In this document: piece by piece, positions 24,335-32,697 of the stretch | Layout of the letters: the number at the start of each line of letters is the position of its first letter | Numbering within the stretch: position 1 is the first letter of the stretch | Assembly (NCBI RefSeq): GCF_001424425.1 | Contig: NZ_LMPT01000001.1 | Span: 174,137 to 238,136, forward strand | Source of the DNA: Acidovorax sp. Leaf191 | Lineage (GTDB): Bacteria; Pseudomonadota; Gammaproteobacteria; Burkholderiales; Burkholderiaceae_C | Reading direction: 5' to 3' | Length of the DNA stretch: 64,000 nucleotides | Program-made: the position numbers and the translations under genes | The notes under the pieces: model-generated | Databases searched by the model: none | What the model was told of the DNA's origin: nothing | What the model saw: only the letters and a program-made list of their open reading frames with translations

Positions 24335-25507
24335 TTAGCGCTTGAGCGCTCCGGTGCGCGTGTACATCTCCAGGTCCACGAAGTTCGAACCGTTGTGGTT
24401 GGCGGGGCCGTACTGCAGCGGAAAGTCGCCGATCTTGGTCGTGCCCATGTCTTCCAGCGCCTTGATGAAACCGTCGCGCGTGAGATTGCGGCCCGCGCGC
24501 TTGAGGCCTTCCACGAACACGCGCGCGGCGATGTAGCCCTCGAGCATGGTGTAGCTGTCGATCTTCTCGCCCGCGTCGGTGCGGTCCTTGCGGTAGTCCA
24601 CCACGATGGGCATGCGGCTGGCCTGCGGCGACGGCACGATGCTCGCCGTGACCAGGCCTTCGATGCCGCCGTTCAGGCGCTGCGCCGAGCCCGGCGCATC
24701 GGTGATGCCCACCGAGATGGTGTACAGCGGCGACGCGGCGCCCGCCGCGCGGTAGTCGCGCAGGAAGACCTCCACCATCTTGCCGGCCATGATCATCACC
24801 ACCGCGCCGGGCTGGGCCTTGGTGAGCGTGGCGACCTGCGCCTTGGCGTCGGTGGCGGCGATCTCCATGGGCACGGATTCGACCACCTTGACCTTCAGGC
24901 CCTGCGCGATCTGCAGGCAGGTGTCGAGGTTGGACTTGCCGAACGCGCTGTTCTGGTAGATGACGGCGATGTTGGTGATGCCCAGCGTGGCCAGGTGGCC
25001 CACGATCTTGCGCAGCTCGGTCTCGTAGCTGGCGCGCACATGGAACAGATAGCGGTTGTGCGTGGTGCGGAACGACGTGGTGCCCACCAGCGGCGCGAAC
25101 ATGGGCACGCCCGCCTTCTCGGCCAGCGGCATCGCGGCGATGAGGTTGCCCGTGGCCACGTAGCCGATCAGCGCGAAGACCTTGTCCTCGTCGATCAGCT
25201 TGGCGGTGTTCTCGGCCGTCTTCTTGGGGTCGTAGGCGTCGTCGTGCGACACCAGCTCCAGCGTGCGGCCCTGCACGCCGCCACTCTTGTTGACCTTGTC
25301 GAAGACCAGCGCGATGCCGGCCTTGTAGTCCACCCCGAAATCCTTGGCAGGCCCGGTGAACACGGCCGACTGCCCCACCTTGATGCGGGAGTCCGTCACT
25401 CCGGTCTCGGCGGCGGCCGGCCCCGCCCCCGCCAGAGCAGCGGCGGCCAGGCTTGTGAGCACCACCCGGCGGTCGATGCGCCCTTCCTCCATCCCACGAA
25501 ACTTCAT
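24335..25507 (-). CDS. Branched-chain amino acid-type ABC transporter substrate-binding protein (LivK-like) 1
   Basis: This 390-residue Peripla_BP_6 protein has a signal peptide with twin Arg (IDRRVVLTSLAAAALAGAG, cleavage near residue 33). The mature start SRIKVGQSAVFTGPAKDFGV is typical of LivK-type proteins that bind amino acids, aromatics or amides. It is the second binding protein in this gene series; the other (30107-31312) precedes the permease. It lies between the nicotinamidase-like and NicA-like genes, suggesting a pyridine carboxylate, nicotinamide or related ligand (inference). Confidence 0.88.
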   Translation of the reverse strand: MKFRGMEEGRIDRRVVLTSLAAAALAGAGPAAAETGVTDSRIKVGQSAVFTGPAKDFGVDYKAGIALVFDKVNKSGGVQGRTLELVSHDDAYDPKKTAENTAKLIDEDKVFALIGYVATGNLIAAMPLAEKAGVPMFAPLVGTTSFRTTHNRYLFHVRASYETELRKIVGHLATLGITNIAVIYQNSAFGKSNLDTCLQIAQGLKVKVVESVPMEIAATDAKAQVATLTKAQPGAVVMIMAGKMVEVFLRDYRAAGAASPLYTISVGITDAPGSAQRLNGGIEGLVTASIVPSPQASRMPIVVDYRKDRTDAGEKIDSYTMLEGYIAARVFVEGLKRAGRNLTRDGFIKALEDMGTTKIGDFPLQYGPANHNGSNFVDLEMYTRTGALKR

Positions 25508-25628
25508 GAAACGCTCCTTACATCAAAGGCGCAATCTTCCCTTTAACTGGAGGGGCTTTGCAACACTTTCTGCGGTGTGTTGTGAATCCGTCAAACGCCT
25601 GGCGCCGCGGCGCCGGCGCTGCGGGCGG

Positions 25629-26354
25629 TCACGCGATGTCGATGTCGCTGGACTGAATGCGTTTGACGCCTTTGGCGGCCATGTTTTTCCAGGCGGCGGC
25701 GAGCGAGCCGTTGAGGTCGATGGCGCGGCAGGCATCCTCGACCACGTACGTCTCAAAGCCCAGGCGCCTGGCATCGAGCGCCGTCCAGGCTACGCAGAAG
25801 TCGGTGGCCAGGCCGGTGACGAACACCGCCCGGATGCCGCGCTGCTTCAGGTACCCCGCCAGGCCCGTGGATGTCTTTCGGTCCGCCTCTTCGAACGCCG
25901 AATAGCTGTCCACGTGCTGGTGGAAGCCCTTGCGCAAGATCACCTGCGCCTGCGGCACTTTGAGGTCCTTGTGCAGCGCTGCGTCGTCGGTGCCCTGCAC
26001 GCAGTGGTCGGGCCACAGCACCTGCGGGCCGTAGCTGAGCTTGGCGGTTTCAAACGGCTTCTTGCCCGCATGGCTGCTGGCAAACGAGGCGTGGCCCTGG
26101 GTGTGCCAGTCCTGCGTGACCACCACGTTCTCGAAGGCGGTGGCGATGCGGTTGATGACCGGCACCACCTCGTCGCCCTGGGCCACCGGCAGGGTTCCAC
26201 CCGGCACGAAGCAGTTCTGCACATCCACCACGATGAGCGCTGCGCGCTCGCCAGGTTTGATCTTGCCCGCCGCCCACGCGGTGGGAAGGCAGACGCCGGC
26301 CACGGTGAACGCGGCCGATTGGAGAAGAAGGCGACGACGCGGTGCAGTTGGCAT
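25629..26354 (-). CDS. Nicotinamidase-like isochorismatase-family hydrolase with export signal
   Basis: This 241-residue cysteine hydrolase resembles PncA. It has catalytic Asp D44 (VVDVQNCF), Lys in ILRKGF and Cys in GLATDFCVAW, the metal-binding run DWHTQGHASF...SSH, and the WPDHC motif. The N-terminus (PRRRLLLQSAAFTVAGVC...TAWAAG) is a Tat-like signal, unlike cytoplasmic PncA, so it probably acts in the periplasm and converts nicotinamide to nicotinate outside the cytoplasm. GGAG 8 bp upstream supports ATG 26354. It follows livF by 72 bp. Confidence 0.85.
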   Translation of the reverse strand: MPTAPRRRLLLQSAAFTVAGVCLPTAWAAGKIKPGERAALIVVDVQNCFVPGGTLPVAQGDEVVPVINRIATAFENVVVTQDWHTQGHASFASSHAGKKPFETAKLSYGPQVLWPDHCVQGTDDAALHKDLKVPQAQVILRKGFHQHVDSYSAFEEADRKTSTGLAGYLKQRGIRAVFVTGLATDFCVAWTALDARRLGFETYVVEDACRAIDLNGSLAAAWKNMAAKGVKRIQSSDIDIA

Positions 26355-26426
26355 GGTGAACACTCCGGTTGGGAACGCACTGACACATCGGCGGCGGCCC
26401 GGTGGGGCCACCGCCGGGGATTCGCT

Positions 26427-27176
26427 TCACACGCTGAGGTAGGCTCGCCGGACTTCCTCGTTCGCCGCCAGTTCGGCCATCGTGGCCTGGTAGCGGATCT
26501 GGCCCTTTTCCAGCACATAGGCGCGGTCGGAAACCAGCTCGGCAAAATGCATGTTCTGCTCGGACAGCAGGATGCTCACGCCCTGCCCCTTGAGCTCCAG
26601 GATCATCTGCGCCATCTGCTCCACGATGACGGGCGCCACGCCCTCGGAGGGCTCGTCGAGCAGCACCAGGTACGGGTTGCCCATGAGCGTGCGGGCCACG
26701 GTCAGCATCTGCTGCTCGCCGCCGCTCATGCGGCCGCCCGGGCGCTGGGGCATCTCGCCCAGGTTGGGGAACAGCTTGAACAAGGCCTCGGGCGTCCACA
26801 GCGGGGCGGCCGTGCCGTCGGGCCACTGGCGGGCCGGCTGGCGGCCCACCTCCAGGTTCTCCATCACCGTGAGGTCGGTGAACACGCGGCGGTCCTCGGG
26901 CACGAAGCCCAGGCCCAGGCGGGCCGCGTCGTGCGGGTCGCTTTTGGACAGGTCCTTGCCCATGAACTGGATGCTGCCCTTGCGCTTGGCGAGCATGCCC
27001 ATCAGCGTCTTGAGCGTGGTGGACTTGCCCGCGCCGTTGCGGCCCATCAGCGCCACGACCTCGCCGCGGCGCACTTCCAGGTCGACGTCGTAGAGGATCT
27101 GCGCGGCGCCGTACCAGGCCTGCAGGCCCTGGGCTTTCAGGAGAACTTCGTTCGTTGCGCTGCTCGTCATGGTCAT
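26427..27176 (-). CDS. livF: Branched-chain-type ABC transporter ATP-binding protein (LivF)
   Basis: This 249-residue ATPase has Walker A GRNGAGKST, signature MSGGEQQ, Walker B LVLLDEPSEG and the switch His in LLSEQNMHF (altered from the usual EQN-H spacing seen in LivF proteins). Its start overlaps the livG stop by 4 bp (ATGA), giving coupled translation. It is the last component of the transporter set in this series. The symbol follows family; the ligand is unlikely to be a branched-chain amino acid in this context. Confidence 0.9.
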   Translation of the reverse strand: MTMTSSATNEVLLKAQGLQAWYGAAQILYDVDLEVRRGEVVALMGRNGAGKSTTLKTLMGMLAKRKGSIQFMGKDLSKSDPHDAARLGLGFVPEDRRVFTDLTVMENLEVGRQPARQWPDGTAAPLWTPEALFKLFPNLGEMPQRPGGRMSGGEQQMLTVARTLMGNPYLVLLDEPSEGVAPVIVEQMAQMILELKGQGVSILLSEQNMHFAELVSDRAYVLEKGQIRYQATMAELAANEEVRRAYLSV

Positions 27177-27973
27177 GCCGTCTCCGCCGCCGGGGCCGCT
27201 GCGGCCGATGCTGCTGTTTTCTTCTCGAAGGTCTTGCCGGTGCCGAAGTAGACCTCCTGCACCTTGGGGTGGTCGCGCAGCTCCAGCGGCTTGCCTTCGG
27301 CGATGAGGCGCCCGCGCGCCAGCACGATCATGCGGTCGGCATACGCGAACACCACGTCCATGCTGTGCTCGGTGAACAGCACGGCCATGCCGCGGTCGAT
27401 CACGAGCTGCTTGGTCAGCGCCATCAGTTCGTTGCGCTCCTTGGGCGCCATGCCGGCGGTGGGCTCGTCCATGAGCAACAGCTTCGGGCTGTTGGCCATG
27501 GCGATGGCCAGCTCCACGCGCTTGACGTCGCCATAGGCCAGCACGCTGCAGGGGCGGTCGGCCTGGGACTTCATGCCCACCTGGTCGAGCAGCGCCAGCG
27601 CCTCGTCGCGCTTGTGGTCCGCGGCCTTGCGCCACATCGAGAACAGGCGGCTGTCGCTGGAGATCAGCGCCATCTGCACGTTCTCCACCACGGTGAGCGA
27701 GGCGAAGGTCTCGGCGATCTGGAAGGTGCGGCCCACGCCCATGCGCCAGATGTCGCGGGGCTTGCGGCCCACCAGCTCCTGCCCGTCGAGCTGTATGGAG
27801 CCCACGTCGGCCGGCAGCTGGCCGTTGACCATGTTGAAGGTGGTGGACTTGCCGGCGCCGTTGGGGCCGATGAGCGCCAGCAGCTCGCCCGCGGCCAGCT
27901 CGAAGTGGATGCCATCCACCGCCTTGACGCCGCCGAACGACTTGCCCAGGCCCGTGACTTTGAGCAGGCTCAT
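27173..27973 (-). CDS. livG: Branched-chain-type ABC transporter ATP-binding protein (LivG)
   Basis: This 266-residue ATPase has Walker A GPNGAGKST, a signature replaced by LAYGDVKR (the canonical SxGxQ is usually SYGxQR in LivG, so the region is diverged), Walker B LLLMDEPTAGM and the H-loop FTEHSMD. The C-terminal tail is Ala-rich. Its start overlaps the permease stop by 4 bp and its stop overlaps the livF start, so the three are tightly coupled. Confidence 0.9.
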   Translation of the reverse strand: MSLLKVTGLGKSFGGVKAVDGIHFELAAGELLALIGPNGAGKSTTFNMVNGQLPADVGSIQLDGQELVGRKPRDIWRMGVGRTFQIAETFASLTVVENVQMALISSDSRLFSMWRKAADHKRDEALALLDQVGMKSQADRPCSVLAYGDVKRVELAIAMANSPKLLLMDEPTAGMAPKERNELMALTKQLVIDRGMAVLFTEHSMDVVFAYADRMIVLARGRLIAEGKPLELRDHPKVQEVYFGTGKTFEKKTAASAAAAPAAETA

Positions 27974-29877
27974 GCCTGGCCCTCCTTCATGTTCTTGGCT
28001 TCGCGCCGGTTGTCGAAGACCTGCTTGATGGCGCCTGCGATGCCCTGCGGGAAGAGCAGCACCAGGATGAGGATGATGGCGCCCAGCATGGCGCGCCAGT
28101 AGTCGGTGTTGCGCGCCACGGTGTCGTGCAGCCAGGTGAAGGTGACCGCGCCCACCACGGGGCCGGCCAGGGTCTGGATGCCGCCCAGCAGCACCATCAC
28201 CAGGCCGTCGACCGAGCGGCCCACGTGCAGCGTCTCGGGAGAGATACTGCCCTTGGAGAACGCGAACAGCGCGCCGCCCAGGCCGGCGAACAGGCCGGCG
28301 ATGACGAAGGCCGTCCACTGCATGCGCTTGACGTCGATGCCGATGGCATCCGCGCGCAGCACGGAGTCACGCCCCGCCCGCAGCGCGTAGCCGAAGGGCG
28401 AGTACAGAATGCGGCGCAGCAGCAGCACGCCGCCCACGACCAGCGCGAGCGTGAGGTAGTAGTAATTGCGCTTGTCCGACAGCCAAGCCGCGGGCCACAC
28501 GCCGGTGAGGCCGTTGCTGCCGCCGGTGAAACCGTCCCACTGGTAGCAGATGGCCCAGGTGATCTGCGCGAAGGCCAGCGTGAGCATGGCCAGGTACACG
28601 CCCGACAACCGCACGCAGAACCAGCCGTACAGCAGCGCACCGGCGGCCGCCGCGAGCGGCGCCACCACCAGGGCCAGCTCCATCGGAATGCCGGCCGAGC
28701 GCACCAGCAGCGCTGCCGCGTAGGCCCCCAGGCCAAAGTACGCCGCATGGCCGAACGAATGCATGCCCGCCGGCCCCATGATGAAGTGCAGGCTGGCCGC
28801 GAACAGCGCGGCGATCAACAGGTCGATGAACAGCACGGTGAGGTAGGGCGAGCCGGCCGTGAGCATCGGCAGCAGCACCAGCACGGCCAGCAGCGCCATG
28901 CCGCCGATCTTGAACCAGCGGTCCGGCGCACGCAGCGGTGCCTCGGGCAGGCCGGTATTGCGGCTGGCGGCCTGCGGGCGGCCCATCAGGCCCCAGGGGC
29001 GCACCACCAGCACCACGGCCATCACGAGGAATTCGACCACCAGCGTGAGCTTGGAGAACGAGACGCTGTAGCCGAAGATTTCGACCACACCGAGCCAGAT
29101 GCACACGGCCTTGATCTCGGCGATGAGCAGCGCGGCCACATACGCACCGGGGATGGAGCCCATGCCGCCCACCACCACCACCACGAAGGCGGCGCCGATG
29201 GTGTTGAGGTCCATCTCCAGCGTGGCGGGCTCGCGCGGCAGCTGCAGCGCGCCACCGAGGCCCGCCAGCAGCGCGCCCAGCGCGAACACCGCGGTGAACA
29301 GCCAGGCCTGGTTCACGCCCAGGGCGCTGACCATCTCGCGGTCCTGCGTGGCGGCGCGCACCAGCGTGCCCCAGCGGGTGCGGGTGAGCAGCAGCCACAA
29401 CAGGCCCAGCACCACCGGGCCCACGACGATGAGGAACAGGTCGTACGACGGGAACTGGCGGCCCAGGATGTCCACCGATCCCGACAGGCCTGGTGCGCGC
29501 GGGCCGAGCAGTTCTTCGGGGCCCCAGATCCACAGCGCCGCATCCTTGATGACCAGCACCAGCGCGAACGTGGCCAGGAGCTGGAAGAGCTCGGGCGCCT
29601 TGTAGATGCGGCGCAGCAGCACCACCTCGACCACCGCGCCGAGCGCTCCCACCACCACGGCAGACAGCAGCAGCGCAGGCCAGAACGCGAGGCCCGTGCC
29701 CAGCTTGGCCACCATGGAATAGGCCACGTAGATGCCCACCATGAAGAACGAGCCGTGCGCAAAGTTCACGATGCGCGTGACGCCGAAGATCAGCGAGAGC
29801 CCGGCGCCCACGAGGAACAGCGAGGACGCGCCCGCCAGTCCGTTGAGCAGCTGAACGATAAAACTCGAAAAACTCAT
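27970..29877 (-). CDS. Fused LivH-LivM ABC transporter permease
   Basis: This 635-residue protein joins a LivH-type permease (about 1-290, MSFSSFIVQLLNGLAGASSL...) and a LivM-type permease (about 330-620, GPAGMHSFGHAAYFGLGAYA) in one chain. Most systems use two genes. Both halves are rich in predicted membrane helices, and the linker around 300-325 is hydrophilic (GRPQAASRNTGLPE). AAGGAT 7 bp upstream supports ATG 29877. It follows the binding-protein gene after a 229-bp gap that contains a REP-like hairpin. Confidence 0.92.
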   Translation of the reverse strand: MSFSSFIVQLLNGLAGASSLFLVGAGLSLIFGVTRIVNFAHGSFFMVGIYVAYSMVAKLGTGLAFWPALLLSAVVVGALGAVVEVVLLRRIYKAPELFQLLATFALVLVIKDAALWIWGPEELLGPRAPGLSGSVDILGRQFPSYDLFLIVVGPVVLGLLWLLLTRTRWGTLVRAATQDREMVSALGVNQAWLFTAVFALGALLAGLGGALQLPREPATLEMDLNTIGAAFVVVVVGGMGSIPGAYVAALLIAEIKAVCIWLGVVEIFGYSVSFSKLTLVVEFLVMAVVLVVRPWGLMGRPQAASRNTGLPEAPLRAPDRWFKIGGMALLAVLVLLPMLTAGSPYLTVLFIDLLIAALFAASLHFIMGPAGMHSFGHAAYFGLGAYAAALLVRSAGIPMELALVVAPLAAAAGALLYGWFCVRLSGVYLAMLTLAFAQITWAICYQWDGFTGGSNGLTGVWPAAWLSDKRNYYYLTLALVVGGVLLLRRILYSPFGYALRAGRDSVLRADAIGIDVKRMQWTAFVIAGLFAGLGGALFAFSKGSISPETLHVGRSVDGLVMVLLGGIQTLAGPVVGAVTFTWLHDTVARNTDYWRAMLGAIILILVLLFPQGIAGAIKQVFDNRREAKNMKEGQA

Positions 29878-29965
29878 TCCAGATCCTTCGGGGTCACGGC
29901 AAAGTTCATCCCTGCAGGTCGGTGCCTGCGGTGTGGGTGAGGCAAACGCGCAGCGCCATCCCAAG

Positions 29966-30025
29966 CCGTTCGGGCTGAGCTTGTCGAAGCCCTTCGCAGC
30001 GCTTCGACAAGCTCAGCGTGAACGG
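29966..30025. repeat. REP-like inverted repeat between binding protein and permease genes
   Basis: CCGTTCGGGCTGAGCTTGTC with GAAGC forms one arm; GCTTCGACAAGCTCAGCGTG with AACGG forms the other. It lies 81 bp after the binding-protein stop and 88 bp before the permease start. The same element is at 63411-63470 and, decayed, at 11877. Confidence 0.8.
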
Positions 30026-30106
30026 TGGTGCAGCTTTTTACAGATCACACTGGCAGGGAGATGGCGATCGCAGGCGCCCACGCGGGGCCGCCTGTTGAAC
30101 GCGCAC

Positions 30107-31312
30107 TCAGTCTGCCGCGCGCAGCTTCTTGACTTCTTCGTTGGTCGGCTGCACCTTGGCGCCGTCCACATAGCGGTAGTCCACCATCACGCCCTTGCCG
30201 CCTTCGTTCTTGGTGCGGCCCACGTAGCTGCCCATGGTGGACTGGTTGTCTTCCGCGCGGTAGGTGGCGCGGCCGAACGGTGTGGTGACCTGCAGGCCCT
30301 TGAACGCGGCGATGAGCTTTTCGGTATCGGTGGAGCCGGCTTTCTTGATGCCTTCACCCAGCGACTTGATGGCGCTGTAGCCCACGACGGAACCCAGGCG
30401 CGGGTAGTCGTTGAACTTGCCCTGGTAGGCCGTCATGAAAGCCTTGTGCTCAGGCGTCTGGATGCCGTACCAGGGGTAGCCGGTGACGATCCAGCCGTTG
30501 GGGGCTTCGTCCTTGAGCGGGTCCATGTACTCGGGCTCGCCGGTCAGCAGGCTGACCACCTCGCGGTCCTTGAACAGGCCGCGGGTGTTGCCTTCGCGCA
30601 CGAACTTGGACAGGTCGGCACCGAACAGCACGTTGAAGATGGCATCGGGCTTGGCGTCGGCCAGGGCCTGCACCACGCTGCCCGAATCGACCTTGCCCAG
30701 CGGCGGCGCTTGCTCGACGACGAACTCGACATCAGGCTGCGCGGCCTTGAGCAGTTGCTTGAACGTGGCCACGGCCGACTGGCCGTATTCGTAGTTGGGG
30801 TACACCAGCGCCCAGCGCTTTTTCTTCAGGGCCACCGCGTCGGGCACCATCATGGCCACCTGCATGTAGGTGGATGCGCGCAGGCGGTAGGTGTAGCGGT
30901 TGCCGTTTTGCCAGACGATCTTGTCGGTCAGCGGCTCGCTGGCCAGGAAGAAGAACTTCTTTTGCTTGGCGAAGTCGGTCAGCGCCAGGCCGATGTGCGA
31001 CAGGAAGGAGCCGGTGAGCACGTCCACCTTCTCGCGCGAGACCAGCTCTTCGGCCACGCGCACGGCATCGCCCGGGTTGGCGTTGTCGTCGCGGATCACC
31101 AGCTGCACCTTCTTGCCCAGCAGGCCGCCCGATGCGTTGATCTCGTCCACCGCCAGCTCCATGCCCTTCTTGTAGGGCTCCAGGAAAGCGGGCTGCGCCT
31201 TGTAGCTGTTGATCTCACCAATCTTGATGACATCCTGTGCGTGCACAGGGGCCAGCGTGATGGCCAGCGCGGCTGCGGCCGTGGCACGCATGAGGTTTTG
31301 TCGCATCGTCAT
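30107..31312 (-). CDS. Branched-chain amino acid-type ABC transporter substrate-binding protein (LivK-like) 2
   Basis: This 401-residue protein has a signal peptide (MRQNLMRATAAAALAITLAP, cleavage after VHAQ near 27) and a mature start VIKIGEINSYKAQPAFLEPY. It is a Peripla_BP_6 protein. AGGAGT 8 bp upstream supports ATG 31312. As the gene directly ahead of the permease and ATPases it is the likely cognate receptor of this transporter. Its link to 6-hydroxynicotinate reductase suggests a pyridine-type ligand, which is inference. Confidence 0.9.
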   Translation of the reverse strand: MTMRQNLMRATAAAALAITLAPVHAQDVIKIGEINSYKAQPAFLEPYKKGMELAVDEINASGGLLGKKVQLVIRDDNANPGDAVRVAEELVSREKVDVLTGSFLSHIGLALTDFAKQKKFFFLASEPLTDKIVWQNGNRYTYRLRASTYMQVAMMVPDAVALKKKRWALVYPNYEYGQSAVATFKQLLKAAQPDVEFVVEQAPPLGKVDSGSVVQALADAKPDAIFNVLFGADLSKFVREGNTRGLFKDREVVSLLTGEPEYMDPLKDEAPNGWIVTGYPWYGIQTPEHKAFMTAYQGKFNDYPRLGSVVGYSAIKSLGEGIKKAGSTDTEKLIAAFKGLQVTTPFGRATYRAEDNQSTMGSYVGRTKNEGGKGVMVDYRYVDGAKVQPTNEEVKKLRAAD

Positions 31313-31390
31313 GGGAACACTCCTGGAAAAGGTAGGGTGGGTGTGGGAGATGGTCGGGAACGGGGGAGATGGTAGTGCGGTACGGCGCAT

Positions 31391-31975
31391 TCAGCGCAGG
31401 CCGTCCACGCCCTGGATGTCGGCGACCTGCAGGCCACCGATGCGGGGCATCGGGCGGCCACTGTCGGTGACGACGATGGCGACCACGATCTCGTTGGCGC
31501 GGGGCGCATCGGCCACGCGGGCCTCCATGGCGTCGAAGTGGCTGCGCACGTAGGCGGCATCCTTGTGGCCCAGGGGCACATCGATGGCGGTGCCCAGGCC
31601 GCCGATCTTCTTGCTGGACGGCACGAGGGCGGCGCCCTTTTCGACCGCCACGCGCAGCGGCGCGCCGAGCTTGGGGTGCAGGATGGCGGCGGCGTGTTCC
31701 AGCTCGCCGGCCTCGCCCACGATGGCGGCCTTGCCGTAGCTGTGCGCCTGGCCGGGCTCGATGCCCAGGGCCAACACGCAGCGCTGGCCGAGCAGCGCGC
31801 CCAGCTCTTCGCCGATGGCCGTGAGCTCGTCGAGGTTCTCGGCGTAGCGGCCGGCGAACGGGTTCTCGATGACGGCCATGGCCAGGGCCTTGCGCACGGG
31901 CGGCTGCACGTCGCGGCCCATCTCCACACGCACTTCGTCGGTCTGCACGATGATTTTCCGGATCTTGGCGGGCAT
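31391..31975 (-). CDS. Amino acid synthesis (AA_synth, PF06684-like) family protein, copy 2
   Basis: This 194-residue protein starts MPAKIRKIIVQTDEVRVEMG and ends GGLQVADIQGVDGLR. It is paralogous to the product of the next gene upstream: both share NPFAGRY/NPYAGRY, YGKAAIVGEAGELEH/YGKGSIVGAAGELEH and YVRSHFDAMEARV/YVRSHFDAMEVRV. The family name is historical and no reaction is established to my knowledge. A good ribosome site (AGGAG) precedes ATG 31975. The cluster suggests a step or accessory role in pyridine ring catabolism. Confidence 0.8.
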   Translation of the reverse strand: MPAKIRKIIVQTDEVRVEMGRDVQPPVRKALAMAVIENPFAGRYAENLDELTAIGEELGALLGQRCVLALGIEPGQAHSYGKAAIVGEAGELEHAAAILHPKLGAPLRVAVEKGAALVPSSKKIGGLGTAIDVPLGHKDAAYVRSHFDAMEARVADAPRANEIVVAIVVTDSGRPMPRIGGLQVADIQGVDGLR

Positions 31976-32028
31976 GTCTTGTACTCCTGGGTTCTTGTAC
32001 TGTTGCGTTCGTGTTGTGGTGCGGGACC

Positions 32029-32670
32029 CTAGCGCAGGCCGTTCCACTGGCTGATGTCCTGCGCCTTGAGGCCGCCCACGCGGGCGTGCACGCGCGGGCC
32101 GGTGGTCATGGCCAGGATGAAGACGATCTCGTCGGCCAGCGGCGCACCGGGCACGCGCACCTCCATGGCATCGAAGTGGCTGCGCACGTAGCTGGCGTTG
32201 ATGTGCGTGAGCGGCACGTCGAGCGCAGCACCCGGGCCGCCCACCTTCTTGGTGGAAGGCACGATGGACAGCGCGTTGGCGGGCTGCCCCGTCTTCTCTT
32301 CGGCCTGGCCCTTGGCGTAGGCGTTGCGGTCGCCCTTCCAGCCCAGCAGTTCGCGCATGGCGTAGCCGCCCGGCACATGCCACAGCGCGCCGTGCTCCAG
32401 CTCGCCGGCCGCGCCCACGATGGAGCCCTTGCCGTAGGTCTCGATGCGCTCGGCGGGCACGCCCATGGCCTTGAGCAGCCGCTGCGCCATGTCCAGGCCC
32501 ACGTCCTGCAGCGCCTCCATCATGGGCAGGATGTCGGCCTCGTAGCGGCCGGCGTAGGGGTTGGTCAGCACCGCGCCGATGGCACCCCGCAGCAGCGGCA
32601 CATCGGCCACGGGACCGAACTCGTGCCGGATGTCCTCGAGGTGGGTGAAAACGCGTCGTATCTGGATCAT
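32029..32670 (-). CDS. Amino acid synthesis (AA_synth, PF06684-like) family protein, copy 1
   Basis: This 213-residue protein is the paralogue of the 31391-31975 product with an internal insertion (WHVPGGYAMRELLGWKGDRN). Both lack signals and membrane segments, so they are cytoplasmic; two diverged copies in tandem suggest a heteromer or two related reactions. It follows the UPF0280 gene by 27 bp. No catalytic residues can be assigned with confidence. Confidence 0.8.
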   Translation of the reverse strand: MIQIRRVFTHLEDIRHEFGPVADVPLLRGAIGAVLTNPYAGRYEADILPMMEALQDVGLDMAQRLLKAMGVPAERIETYGKGSIVGAAGELEHGALWHVPGGYAMRELLGWKGDRNAYAKGQAEEKTGQPANALSIVPSTKKVGGPGAALDVPLTHINASYVRSHFDAMEVRVPGAPLADEIVFILAMTTGPRVHARVGGLKAQDISQWNGLR

Positions 32671-32697
32671 GGGATGGCCTGTGGGCTTGTGAATTCG

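Noticed and set aside
26427-31312. Housekeeping branched-chain amino acid transporter
   Set aside because: The permease and ATPases are of the Liv family, but they lie within the reductase/nicotinamidase/hydroxylase gene series. A pathway-specific ligand is likelier, though not proven.
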